Assembly (NCBI GenBank): GCA_017431825.1
Contig: JAFRKI010000002.1
Coordinates: 281,863 to 345,862, forward strand
DNA: 64,000 bases
Direction: 5' to 3'
From: Erysipelotrichaceae bacterium
GTDB lineage: Bacteria > Bacillota_I > Bacilli_A > Erysipelotrichales > Erysipelotrichaceae
Numbering within the stretch: position 1 is the first letter of the stretch; each line of letters opens with the position of its first letter. The position numbers were made by a program, and so were the translations under genes. Below are positions 46,744 through 55,351 of this stretch, piece after piece. Below the pieces are notes generated by a model. It was not told where the DNA came from and did no database searches. It saw nothing but the letters and a program-made list of their open reading frames with translations.

Positions 46744-47703
46744 CTATACCAGCCTTTCAAAGAGCCGGTAGAAATCCTTCTTTGATTCACGAGGCATATT
46801 GAGAGCTTCATCTATCGGCATATGGACGATGGCACTGTCATCGACGCCTACACAGTGTCCGCCGACTCCCTGAAGGATCAGATCGACGGCCTTTTCTCCC
46901 ATCCTTGAAGCCAGGACCCTGTCGTTAGGTGTCGGGGATCCGCCTCTTTGGATATGACCCAGAACGGTGACTCTGCCCGCAAAGCCGGTCTTGGATGTGA
47001 CTTTGGAGGCGAGATTGTTGACATCTACGAGCTTTTCGGTGACGATGACGATCGCATGGTTCTTGCCCTGTCTTTCAAGATAAGCCAGTTTCTCGACTAC
47101 CGCGTCCTCGTCAAAGCCGGTCTCCGGTGTTACCAGGATCTCGGCACCGGTAGAAAGACCCGCATAGATGGCCAGATCGCCGCACCTGTTGCCCATTACT
47201 TCGACTATCGAAGCCCGGTGATGGGATGAACTGGTATCTCTCAGTTTATCGATGCAGTCTACTATCGTATGCAGAGCCGTATCGAAACCGATGGTGAAAT
47301 CGGTTCCTGGTATGTCATTGTCGATGGTTCCCGGTATGCCGATGCAGTTGATGCCTTTATTGGTAAGGGATACGGCTCCTCTGTATGTGCCGTCTCCTCC
47401 TATTACACAGATGGCGTCGATCTCATTGGCCTGCAGGGTCTCGCAGGCTTTGACTACCACCTCATCATTCTTGAATTCCGGAAGTCTGGCACTGCCCAGT
47501 ATCGTTCCGCCGCGATTCAGAAGATTGGAAACGCTCGATCTCTTAAGATCGATGAAACGGCCTTCCACCAGGCCCTTGTAACCGTCAAGGATGCCCGTGA
47601 CTTCGATGCCGTTGCTAAGGGCGGTCCTTGTTACCGCTCTTATGGCCGCGTTCATTCCCGGGGCATCACCGCCCGAAGTCAATACACCTATTTTTCTGAT
47701 CAT
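46744..47703 (-). CDS. pfkA: 6-phosphofructokinase
   Basis: 319 residues. ATP-dependent phosphofructokinase, committed step of glycolysis. GVLTSGGDAPGMNAAIRAVTR (ATP site), VIGGDGTYRGA, IPGTIDNDIPGTDFTIGFDT (catalytic Asp), EVMGNRCGDLAIYAGL (effector and sugar site). Length and motifs are those of bacterial PfkA of the ATP type. Starts 3 bp after dnaI, so glycolytic genes continue a replication/repair gene run. Confidence 0.98.
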   Translation of the reverse strand: MIRKIGVLTSGGDAPGMNAAIRAVTRTALSNGIEVTGILDGYKGLVEGRFIDLKRSSVSNLLNRGGTILGSARLPEFKNDEVVVKACETLQANEIDAICVIGGDGTYRGAVSLTNKGINCIGIPGTIDNDIPGTDFTIGFDTALHTIVDCIDKLRDTSSSHHRASIVEVMGNRCGDLAIYAGLSTGAEILVTPETGFDEDAVVEKLAYLERQGKNHAIVIVTEKLVDVNNLASKVTSKTGFAGRVTVLGHIQRGGSPTPNDRVLASRMGEKAVDLILQGVGGHCVGVDDSAIVHMPIDEALNMPRESKKDFYRLFERLV

Positions 47704-47706
47704 ATC

Positions 47707-48576
47707 TTACCCCCTGCGTTTATTCTTTCCCTGTAAGACGAAATTGTCGCTTAATATATCGATCCTCTCCAGGAGCCTTCTGGCTCTTATTACCGAAGAG
47801 TTGTCGTTCTTGTCGAATGTGTAATGCTTCATCAGCGAATCCTTGCTTAAATTGGATGTAAAGACCGTACAGAGCTTATTCTCCATCCGGTAATCTAGTA
47901 TGTTGAACAGCAGGTCGTCCCTGGAATAGGCGCTTACCGATTCCGAGCCGATGTCATCGATGAAGAGGTATTTCACCTTCTTGATCTTATCTATCGTTTC
48001 CGCATATTCCGATGAGTTCTCGGCTATGAGCTTGCGCATCTCATTGACGAAGTAATTGGACTTGACGAAAGCCACCTTCTCGCCCTTTCTGACCAGTGAA
48101 TTGGCCAGGGCTATGCACATGTAGGTCTTGCCTACGCCCAGGTCTCCGGAAATGTAGAGACCTTTCTCTCTTTTGCCGTCCAGGATGTCATAGCACAGGG
48201 CACAGAGATTCTCGGTATCGTTATCCGGCAGACTGATGTTGTCAAGATAAACGTCGGAATAATTATCAGGTATGTCGTTTCTTATGAAAGAATTTATCTG
48301 CTTATCCTTCTTGAGTTTATTTAGGTAGTAAGGACAGTAGGTTATGTCGTTGTATGCTTCACCGTCATACACCAGTGTCAGTATCTCGCCGCTTTTTTCC
48401 TGGCTGCAGGTATATAAGCCCTTACAGCCCCTGCATCTGCTGATGGATTCATAACAGGCTTCAAAGCTGCTGCTGTGTTCAAGAAGGTATGAAGCCGAAA
48501 GAGAATGCTTTTCACAGAAGGCCCTGATGTAAGGATTGTTCAGCATTTCCATTATCTTTTCCTGTTTATTGTCCAT
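47707..48576 (-). CDS. dnaI: Helicase loader DnaI
   Basis: 289 residues from MDNKQEKIMEMLNNPYIRAF; GGAGGAAG lies seven bases upstream. The longer frame reaching 48693 lies in dnaB and is not used. AAA+ ATPase that loads the replicative helicase DnaC at origins and restarted forks. N-terminal zinc-cysteine region (SRCRGCKGLYTCSQ, CPYYLNK), Walker A SGDLGVGKTYMCIALAN, Walker B YLFIDDIGSES, and the arginine-finger region VIRARRLLERIDIL. Overlaps dnaB by 11 bp, as expected for partners. Confidence 0.95.
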   Translation of the reverse strand: MDNKQEKIMEMLNNPYIRAFCEKHSLSASYLLEHSSSFEACYESISRCRGCKGLYTCSQEKSGEILTLVYDGEAYNDITYCPYYLNKLKKDKQINSFIRNDIPDNYSDVYLDNISLPDNDTENLCALCYDILDGKREKGLYISGDLGVGKTYMCIALANSLVRKGEKVAFVKSNYFVNEMRKLIAENSSEYAETIDKIKKVKYLFIDDIGSESVSAYSRDDLLFNILDYRMENKLCTVFTSNLSKDSLMKHYTFDKNDNSSVIRARRLLERIDILSDNFVLQGKNKRRG

Positions 48577-49705
48577 TGTTCTTCCTCCGTTCCATGAGGG
48601 CTTTTCTTCTTTCTTCATCATATAAAGGATTGTCGGAACCGTCATATTTTTCGTCTTCCTCGACGATCCGGCCTCTTGTTGCTTCGCGTTCAAGCCTGCT
48701 CAATGCTGCCTTTGCCGTTTCGATGTTATTGCGGTGCAGATCGGAAGCTATCGGATAGATGTAGTTTTCCAGCAGGCGGTTGTCGCAGTTTCTTAAGGAA
48801 TGCTCCAGAAGGACGTTGATGACGGCCGGTTTGAGTTTGTAGTCATTGGCCAGACGGTAGATCAGTTTCTTATCGTAAGGAGTCACTTCCTTGCCTTCCT
48901 GCTTGTTCATCAGGAACAGCAGACAAGGAACGTCATAGATATCATTTCCGATCTCCCGGTAGTCGGCAACGGCATTCTGGCACAGGTATCTTAAAAGATT
49001 CAGATCAAAGGTGCTGGAATCGGACTTCGATACCTGCGGTATATAGGTACGCATCCTGTCATAGGAGATATTGTACAGATCGGCCAGTCTGGCGATCTCG
49101 CTCAGGTTCTCATATGTACGGTACTTTAAAGGAAACATCGTGCCTGAGATGTCCTTAAGGAATACGTTTATATCGAACATGGTGTCAAAGGAATAAGTCT
49201 CTTTTTCCCTTGGTTTAAGATAGGATTCGTCATCGCTGGTCCAGTCATTGAGGACGGAACTGTCGAATCTGGCACTGACGTCATCATAGCCTTCATGATG
49301 GCTGCCGAAACGCAGATCGGCGATAAGGGACTGGTAATAGAGCCCGCTGGTCTTGAGGATGAAGTCTCTTACGAAAAGATCGTCTTTGACGAATTCTTCC
49401 GGCGTGAGCGGGTTATTAAGTACGAAGACGTAGCTGTCTTCATCCTTTTTCTTAAGCGTCTTTACGAGCCTGTATTCATTGAGCCTGCTGATGCTTTCCT
49501 CGAAGGAATCGATGGAGATACCCAGGGAATTGAGCAGCTTATTGAGTTCCTCAAAAGAGGCGCTGGAGCCCTTTAAGACCAGGAATTCATAGAGATAATG
49601 GGCGTCATTGCCGATAAGATGATTATAGAAAAGGATCAGGGCTTCATATCTCTTCTGGCTCAGATCGACTTTTGATTCAACTTTAAACAAATCCTTACCC
49701 AGCAT
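48566..49705 (-). CDS. dnaB: Replication initiation and membrane attachment protein DnaB (Firmicutes type)
   Basis: 379 residues. Gram-positive DnaB, a DnaD-like helicase co-loader working with DnaD and DnaI; it is not the helicase. N-terminal winged-helix-like region (SQKRYEALILFYNHLIGNDA, ELNKLLNSLGISIDSF), a middle domain with conserved SGTMFPLKYRTYENLSEI, and a DnaD-like C-terminal domain (YKLKPAVINVLLEHSLRNCDNR). Ends with a charged tail. Overlaps coaE by 11 bp and dnaI by 11 bp. Confidence 0.9.
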   Translation of the reverse strand: MLGKDLFKVESKVDLSQKRYEALILFYNHLIGNDAHYLYEFLVLKGSSASFEELNKLLNSLGISIDSFEESISRLNEYRLVKTLKKKDEDSYVFVLNNPLTPEEFVKDDLFVRDFILKTSGLYYQSLIADLRFGSHHEGYDDVSARFDSSVLNDWTSDDESYLKPREKETYSFDTMFDINVFLKDISGTMFPLKYRTYENLSEIARLADLYNISYDRMRTYIPQVSKSDSSTFDLNLLRYLCQNAVADYREIGNDIYDVPCLLFLMNKQEGKEVTPYDKKLIYRLANDYKLKPAVINVLLEHSLRNCDNRLLENYIYPIASDLHRNNIETAKAALSRLEREATRGRIVEEDEKYDGSDNPLYDEERRKALMERRKNNGQ

Positions 49706-50261
49706 ACTGTCTTAACCATTTATCTGTTTCTTTATATAGATCCCACAAATTACCATTATTATATATTATTTCATCAGCCCGATAAATCTTCTTTTCCACG
49801 GACATCTGGCTGTTTATCCTTCTTCTGGCTTCCCCTTCCGACAGGCCTCTTTTGATGAGCCTTTCAATGGCTATGTCCTCGTCGCAGACTATCAGCAGGT
49901 TCCGGTCAAAGAGCCCTTCCAGATCGCATTCAAACAGCAGCGGAACTTCCGCAAAGAATGGATCGTATTCCTTGGATTCCTTCAGCATTTCCTCTATTAT
50001 CAGGGGATGGAGGATAGCCTCCAGTTCCGCCTTTTTATCCGGATCACGGAAGATGATATCCGATAGTTTCTTTTTATCCGGTTTTGTGCCTGCAAAAGCC
50101 TCAGGGAAGCTTTCCCTGACTCTCTTATAGCCTTCATTGCCTCTTTTAAGCAGCAAGGCATTGTAGGCATCACAGTCGAAAACATGGTATCCCTTATCCC
50201 TGAGATATTCCGATACCGTGCTCTTTCCCGATCCGATGCTTCCCGTGATGGCTATCTTCAT
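49695..50261 (-). CDS. coaE: Dephospho-CoA kinase CoaE
   Basis: 188 residues from MKIAITGSIGSGKSTVSEYL, whose ATG overlaps the mutM stop as ATGA; a start four codons earlier lies inside mutM. Last step of CoA synthesis. P-loop GSIGSGKST, FDCDAYNALLL, AEVPLLFECDLEGLFD and RLIKRGLSEGEARRRINSQM (lid) are typical. Sits between mutM and dnaB, as in many Firmicutes. Confidence 0.95.
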   Translation of the reverse strand: MKIAITGSIGSGKSTVSEYLRDKGYHVFDCDAYNALLLKRGNEGYKRVRESFPEAFAGTKPDKKKLSDIIFRDPDKKAELEAILHPLIIEEMLKESKEYDPFFAEVPLLFECDLEGLFDRNLLIVCDEDIAIERLIKRGLSEGEARRRINSQMSVEKKIYRADEIIYNNGNLWDLYKETDKWLRQYAG

Positions 50262-51067
50262 TTCTTCTGACACGAAGGGCAGTAATAAGTGCCCCTTCCT
50301 CCTACTCTGATCTTCTTGATGTCCTTACCGCATCTTCTGCATGTTTCCACGGTATGACAGTTGAGTGAGAGCTGAAAGCGCCCCGTTACGCCTAATGATG
50401 AAGTATAGGAACGGATGGTGGTGCCTCCGGCTTTGATGGCTTTTCTGAGTATCTTCCTTGTGGATGCGATTAGGTCTTTTATTTCCTCGTCGTTAAGCTT
50501 ACTGGCGCTTCTTAAAGGGTTGACCCTGATATCCCAGAGTATCTCATCCGCATAGATGTTGCCTACACCCGCAACGAAGCTCTGGTCCAGCAGGACCTCC
50601 TTTACCGGTTTCTTTCTGTCTTTCAGATATTCCCTGCAGTACTTAAGCGAAAAGTCCCTGCTGAAAGGTTCAGGACCCAGTCCCTTGAAAACGGAATAGT
50701 CATCAGCTTTAGGGATGAGCTCCATCCTGCCGAATTTACGCACATCGTGATATCGCAGCTGTCTGCCGTCATCAAGATGAAAGATGACGTGGGTATGCTT
50801 ATCGATCGGATCTTTATCGGTAAGGATATAGTACTTTCCTTCCATCCTTAAATGGGATACCAGGGTGATATCGTCCATTCCGAATATCAGGAACTTGCCT
50901 CTTCTGTCAAACTCGCGGAAATGCTGGCCGATGAGCTTATTCTTAAAGGTCTTTACGTCACCTTCCACTATCGGTGCATACAAAATATCGATCCCGTTTA
51001 TCCGGGCATCCTTTATCCTTTCTTCCAGGGTCCTTAAGACCGTTTCGACTTCCGGCAGTTCAGGCAT
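50258..51067 (-). CDS. mutM: Formamidopyrimidine-DNA glycosylase MutM (Fpg)
   Basis: 269 residues. Removes 8-oxoguanine and opened purines from DNA. MPELPEVETVLRTLEERI gives catalytic Pro2 and Glu3; the H2TH region holds KEVLLDQSFVAGVGNIYADE, and a C-terminal zinc finger (CRRCG, YCPSCQKK) with VGGRGTYYC is complete. Start overlaps the polA stop as TAATG. polA-mutM-coaE is a conserved Firmicutes order. Confidence 0.97.
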   Translation of the reverse strand: MPELPEVETVLRTLEERIKDARINGIDILYAPIVEGDVKTFKNKLIGQHFREFDRRGKFLIFGMDDITLVSHLRMEGKYYILTDKDPIDKHTHVIFHLDDGRQLRYHDVRKFGRMELIPKADDYSVFKGLGPEPFSRDFSLKYCREYLKDRKKPVKEVLLDQSFVAGVGNIYADEILWDIRVNPLRSASKLNDEEIKDLIASTRKILRKAIKAGGTTIRSYTSSLGVTGRFQLSLNCHTVETCRRCGKDIKKIRVGGRGTYYCPSCQKK

Positions 51068-53640
51068 TATTTGGCCTCATACCAGTCCTTGCCGGAGGAT
51101 ATCGATACGTCAAGGTTCACCTTGAGCTTATAGGCATTGAGCATGTTTTCTCTGACCAGTTTGATCATGGTCTCCAGTTCCTCAACAGGTACGTCGAAGA
51201 TAAGTTCGTCATGGACCTGCAGAATAAGTTTCGACTTCAGGCCCTTTTCGTTTATGGCGTTAAAGACCCTGATCATGGCGATCTTTATGAGGTCGGCAGC
51301 CGAGCCCTGAATGGTGGAATTCATGGCCGCTCTTTTACCGAATTCCCTGAGGTTCCATTTGGTGGACTTGATCTCTTCGATGTATCTTCTTCTGCCCAGC
51401 ATGGTCTTTACATAGCCGTTTTCTTCACAGAACTTCACCTGGGAATCAAGATATTCTTTTATGTTCGGATAGGTATTGAAGTAATCGTCGATGAACTTCT
51501 TGGCTTCCTTGAAGGACAGAGCCGTCTGATTGGCCAGACCGAAATCGCTGATGCCGTAGACCACTCCGAAATTGACGGCCTTGGCATGTCTTCTGATTAA
51601 AGGAGTAACTTCCTCTTCCTTTACGCCGAAGACGTCCATGGCGGTCTTGGTGTGGATGTCAATGCCGTTATTGAAGGCTTCGATCATCTTCGGCTCATCG
51701 GCCAAGGATGCCAGGACTCTCAGTTCTATCTGGGAATAGTCACTGGAAAGGATGACGTTGCCTTCACTTGGCAGGAAGGCCTTCCTGATCTCCCTGCTTT
51801 CATCGTCTCTGACGCTGATGTTCTGCAGATTAGGATCATAGCTCGAAAGCCTGCCGGTGGCAGTGATGGTCTGGGAGAAGACGGTATGGATCTTTCCGTC
51901 TTTGGCGATGTATTTCTTCAGTCCTTCCGCATAGGTCGAATAGAGCTTTGAATACTTTCGGTATTCCAGGATCTTCTCGATTATCGGATGGTAATCGGCC
52001 AGCTTGTTCAGGACGTCCGCATTGGTGGAACCCTTCTTGAGATCAGGCAGATCCAGTTCGTCGTAGAGAACTTCCTTGAGCTGGGCCGGAGAATTGATAT
52101 TGAACTTCCTGCCGGCCAGGACATAAATGTCTTCTTCAAGGATCTTTATCTTTTCCATGGTCTCATCCGCTATCTTTGAAAGTATCTCTTCATTGCAGAT
52201 GATGCCGGTCTTTTCCATGTCGTAGAGGACATCGACCAGCGGCAGTTCCACGTTCTTATAAAGATCGGTGAGCCCGTATCCGTCCAGTTTTTCTTTGGCC
52301 TTCTCGTAGATCTTATACAGATAGGTACAGACCTCATAGGTATAGGACATGACGTTGGCTTCATCGAAGGCGATCGGCTTCTTTTCCGTGCCGAAAACGT
52401 CCTTCAGGACTCTCGTCATATTGAAGCCGTATTCGTGGGCGATACGCGGCAGTTCGTTGTGATTGTTGTTGATGAGGAAACACATCAGCAGCAGATCGTC
52501 GGTATTGCCACCGATCTTCAGACCGTTGAAATCGAGCTGATGCCTGATGTCCTTCAAACCGTAGACGATCTTGTGCCTGTCACCTGCCAGGAAATCGACA
52601 GCTTCCCTGTCATTTCTGAAGTCATCCAGCGTAATGTATTCCAGCTGCTTTCCGTTATTGAAACACAGTGCAAACAGCGATCTTTCAAAATAGGAGAAAT
52701 CATCGGAAACGAAGTAGACGAAAGGATCATCATACATCTCCTTTGACAGTTTCGATACCTTCTTGCCGTTGGTCTTTACTTCCTTTCTGAACTTTCCGGC
52801 ATCCCTGATCAGGGAGCGCATCTCATACTTGTCGAAGAAGGCATTACGGGCTTCTTCATCGATATTGAGCCTGATATCGTCAAGCTCGACCGGCACGTCA
52901 CCGTCGGTAACGATGGTCGCCAGTTTCTTGGACAGAAAACAGGATTCCCTGTCATTCAAAAGCTTGTCCTTGAGCTTTCCCCTAACTTCATCGATATGTT
53001 CATAGATGCCTTCACAGGTATCGAATTTCTGCAGGAGATCCACAGCCGTCTTGTCGCCTACTCCGGCAACGCCTTTGATGTTGTCGGACTTGTCTCCCGC
53101 AAGGCCTTTGTAGTCGATGATCTGATAAGGCTTCAGACCCATCTCGTCATAAAGGGCCTGTTCATCCATGACGCCTATTTCCGACATGCCCTTCTTCATG
53201 CAGTAGACGGAAGTCGAATCATCGATCAGCTGAAAGAGATCGTGGTCACTGGAAAAGATACAGGTCTCGATGTCGAACTTCTTGGCTAAGGTGCCGATGA
53301 TGTCATCGGCTTCTATCTCATCGTATTCATAATACGGTATGTTGTAGGCCTGCAGCATTTCCCTTACCAGGGCAAACTGTTCCACCAGTTCAGGAGGCGT
53401 CTCCCTTCTGCCGGCCTTGTAGTCAGGAGTCATCCGGTGCCTGAAGGTCTCCTTGCCTTTATCGAAAGCAACACAGCAGTAATCGGGCTCTATCATCTTC
53501 AGAGCCTTGTTCATCATATTCGCAAAAGCATAGACGGCATTGGTATGGACACCGAATGACGTCTTCATCATATTGGCATAACTGGTCGCATAAAAAGCTC
53601 TGAACAGAACAGAGTTTCCGTCAATCAATAATATCTTCAT
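51067..53640 (-). CDS. polA: DNA polymerase I
   Basis: 857 residues from MKILLIDGNSVLFRAFYATS; GGAAGGTG upstream favours this ATG, and the longer frame extends into the preceding gene. 5'-nuclease domain (DNIKGVAGVGDKTAVDLLQKF), a middle 3'-5' exonuclease-fold domain without the acidic metal ligands (FVYFVSDDFSYFERSLFA), and the polymerase domain: SSDYSQIELRVLASL, RRHAKAVNFGVVYGISDFG and LQVHDELIFDVP. Proofreading is therefore probably lost, as in other Firmicutes. Starts one base after the ZnuA-like gene. Confidence 0.97.
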   Translation of the reverse strand: MKILLIDGNSVLFRAFYATSYANMMKTSFGVHTNAVYAFANMMNKALKMIEPDYCCVAFDKGKETFRHRMTPDYKAGRRETPPELVEQFALVREMLQAYNIPYYEYDEIEADDIIGTLAKKFDIETCIFSSDHDLFQLIDDSTSVYCMKKGMSEIGVMDEQALYDEMGLKPYQIIDYKGLAGDKSDNIKGVAGVGDKTAVDLLQKFDTCEGIYEHIDEVRGKLKDKLLNDRESCFLSKKLATIVTDGDVPVELDDIRLNIDEEARNAFFDKYEMRSLIRDAGKFRKEVKTNGKKVSKLSKEMYDDPFVYFVSDDFSYFERSLFALCFNNGKQLEYITLDDFRNDREAVDFLAGDRHKIVYGLKDIRHQLDFNGLKIGGNTDDLLLMCFLINNNHNELPRIAHEYGFNMTRVLKDVFGTEKKPIAFDEANVMSYTYEVCTYLYKIYEKAKEKLDGYGLTDLYKNVELPLVDVLYDMEKTGIICNEEILSKIADETMEKIKILEEDIYVLAGRKFNINSPAQLKEVLYDELDLPDLKKGSTNADVLNKLADYHPIIEKILEYRKYSKLYSTYAEGLKKYIAKDGKIHTVFSQTITATGRLSSYDPNLQNISVRDDESREIRKAFLPSEGNVILSSDYSQIELRVLASLADEPKMIEAFNNGIDIHTKTAMDVFGVKEEEVTPLIRRHAKAVNFGVVYGISDFGLANQTALSFKEAKKFIDDYFNTYPNIKEYLDSQVKFCEENGYVKTMLGRRRYIEEIKSTKWNLREFGKRAAMNSTIQGSAADLIKIAMIRVFNAINEKGLKSKLILQVHDELIFDVPVEELETMIKLVRENMLNAYKLKVNLDVSISSGKDWYEAK

Positions 53641-53641
53641 A

Positions 53642-54664
53642 TTATTCACCTTCCTCGGTCGGGGTTTCTGCTGATGCTTCCCTGATGGAAGTGGCAATGT
53701 TTTCCAGCACTGCCAGGTTCTCGTACATGATGGTCAGATAATCCTTGTTGTCGGTCTGCTGGGTAACGGTCAGTGACGAAAGATTCGAAAGGTTGACTCT
53801 CTTTAATCCCAGTTCGCTTTCCAGGCTCGTAAAGAGATTGAGCATCTCCGAAGACATATTAGGTTCATAGGCGATGTACTCAACACCGTCTTTTATTATT
53901 CTTTCCTTGATGATTTCCAGCTGAGACTGGGTAGGTATGGCTCCGAATCTTGACAGACATACCGGATAGACTTCAAAGCCGTAGGCTTTCTGCCAGGAAC
54001 CGAAGGACGGAGTCATGGATACGAATTTTATGGTACGGCCTTCCTTCTGCAGGGAAGTTGCCAGGTTCTGGTAAGCGGCATCAAGAGCGATCAGGTCGCT
54101 TTCCAGCGTCTCGTAATTGGCATTGAAATACTCGGAAGCTTCGACATAGTTGCTGGAAAGGCTGTTACAGATGCTCTTGGCCATAGACAGCATGCCGATA
54201 GGGTCCAGCCATATGAAGAGGTCGTCCTTATACGTATTGGCAAACTCAAAGGCGTCGCCTTCATAGTAGTCGGATTCCACGAAACTCAAAGTACCGTTCA
54301 TATTGATAGGCGTATAGCGCTTGAAGGCATAGATGGAATTGGTTCCCAGATCGATCTGGTTCACTCCGCTTTCATCGATCTCTTTGCCGCAGACTTCGAG
54401 ATATGGCTCCAGATCGCCGATATGAAAGAAATATAAAGACTCATTAAGGATCTCCTTGTAGTTATCAAGGACCGTCGCCGTCTGGACGATGGTATTGCTC
54501 TGTACAGAAATGGTATTGATACGGTTTCCGCCTATCCTGTTCAGGAGATAGCCTACCGGATATATCGAATATGAATAATAGGTCCTGATATTGGTCGTTT
54601 CCTTACCGCAGGCACATAACATCAGAACCATGATCACACACAGGAGTTTTCTAAAAATCTTCAT
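53642..54664 (-). CDS. ZnuA/TroA-like solute-binding lipoprotein with lost metal ligands
   Basis: 340 residues from MKIFRKLLCVIMVLMLCACG, a lipoprotein signal with LCAC. The cluster A-I fold is recognised by YSYSIYPVGYLLNRIGG, FFHIGDLEPYLEVCG, DLFIWLDPIGMLSMAKSI, FVSMTPSFGSWQKAYGFEVY and YIAYEPNMSSEML. Two metal-ligand positions are substituted: the His of HIWLDP is Phe, and the His of SHxAFGY is Thr. No transporter genes lie nearby. No SD; ATG six bases after TATAAT. First gene of the long run ending with the HAD fusion. Confidence 0.82.
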   Translation of the reverse strand: MKIFRKLLCVIMVLMLCACGKETTNIRTYYSYSIYPVGYLLNRIGGNRINTISVQSNTIVQTATVLDNYKEILNESLYFFHIGDLEPYLEVCGKEIDESGVNQIDLGTNSIYAFKRYTPINMNGTLSFVESDYYEGDAFEFANTYKDDLFIWLDPIGMLSMAKSICNSLSSNYVEASEYFNANYETLESDLIALDAAYQNLATSLQKEGRTIKFVSMTPSFGSWQKAYGFEVYPVCLSRFGAIPTQSQLEIIKERIIKDGVEYIAYEPNMSSEMLNLFTSLESELGLKRVNLSNLSSLTVTQQTDNKDYLTIMYENLAVLENIATSIREASAETPTEEGE

Positions 54665-54670
54665 ATAAGA

Positions 54671-54676
54671 ATTATA
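54671..54676 (-). promoter_or_regulatory. -10 box of the ZnuA-like/polA run, leaderless arrangement
   Basis: TATAAT on the minus strand, then TCTTAT and ATG. Lies in the T-rich tail of the trmB terminator. Confidence 0.6.
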
Positions 54677-54678
54677 CA

Positions 54679-54704
54679 ACAAAAAAGCAGCCTCATCAGG
54701 CTAC
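54679..54704 (-). terminator. Terminator at the trmB stop
   Basis: On the minus strand AAGTAGCC, loop TGATGA, GGCTGCTT (one G-T pair), then TTTT. The trmB stop codon (54701-54703) is inside the 5' arm. Confidence 0.8.
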
Positions 54705-55309
54705 TTTGACAGTTTGATCCAGTAAATCGGCTCACCCAGATCCCTGAATTTGCGCTCATAGGCCGTCAGCGGTTCCTTTCTCGGGACGCTGTGATAATCA
54801 TAGCTGATATCAAGGGTCTTAAGACCCGCTTCCTTAAAGTACTCCAAAGAATCGGTAAAGAAATCCGCATTGTCGGTCTTGAAGATGATGATGCCGTCGT
54901 CCTTGAGCACTCTTTTGTATATTTCAAGGAAGGAAGGATAAGTCAGTCTTCTCTTGTGATGCCCCTTTTTAGGCCAGGGATCGGAGAAATGCAGATAGAT
55001 GCGGTCAACGCTTTTCTCCCTGAAGTATTCGTTTATGAGATCGGCATTGAGCAGCATGATCCTTAAATTCTCGAGTTTCAGTTCTTCAGCCTTCTTTATG
55101 GCCCTGGCCACACAGGTCTCATCCTTTTCCAGGCCTATATAAAAGATGCCGGGATCTTCCTTTGCGGATTCCGTTATGAAATCACCCATGCCCATCCCTA
55201 TCTCCAGATATAAGGGCCTGTCGATATCAAGGTCATCCGGTGTTTCCAGCAGATAGGTGTCTTCTTCTTCCAGAAAGGGTCTTACCCATTTCTTCTTACG
55301 CATTCTCAT
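54701..55309 (-). CDS. trmB: tRNA (guanine46-N7) methyltransferase TrmB
   Basis: 202 residues. Forms m7G46 in tRNA. Basic start MRMRKKKWVRPFLEEEDTYL, SAM motif YLEIGMGMGDFI, and the TrmB signature LHFSDPWPKKGHHKRRLTYP. Transcribed alone: terminators on both sides, own -10 box. No SD; ATG six bases after TATAAT. Confidence 0.97.
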   Translation of the reverse strand: MRMRKKKWVRPFLEEEDTYLLETPDDLDIDRPLYLEIGMGMGDFITESAKEDPGIFYIGLEKDETCVARAIKKAEELKLENLRIMLLNADLINEYFREKSVDRIYLHFSDPWPKKGHHKRRLTYPSFLEIYKRVLKDDGIIIFKTDNADFFTDSLEYFKEAGLKTLDISYDYHSVPRKEPLTAYERKFRDLGEPIYWIKLSK

Positions 55310-55315
55310 ATCTTT

Positions 55316-55321
55316 ATTATA
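55316..55321 (-). promoter_or_regulatory. -10 box of trmB, leaderless arrangement
   Basis: TATAAT on the minus strand, then AAAGAT and ATG. It directly follows the pnp terminator stem. Confidence 0.55.
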
Positions 55322-55347
55322 AAAGACAATTCCTGGGAATTGTCTTT
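55322..55347 (-). terminator. Terminator after pnp
   Basis: AAAGACAATTCC (55322-55333) pairs with GGAATTGTCTTT (55336-55347), a near-complete palindrome, then TTTATAAT. The tail doubles as the trmB -10 box. Confidence 0.75.
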
Positions 55348-55351
55348 ATGA

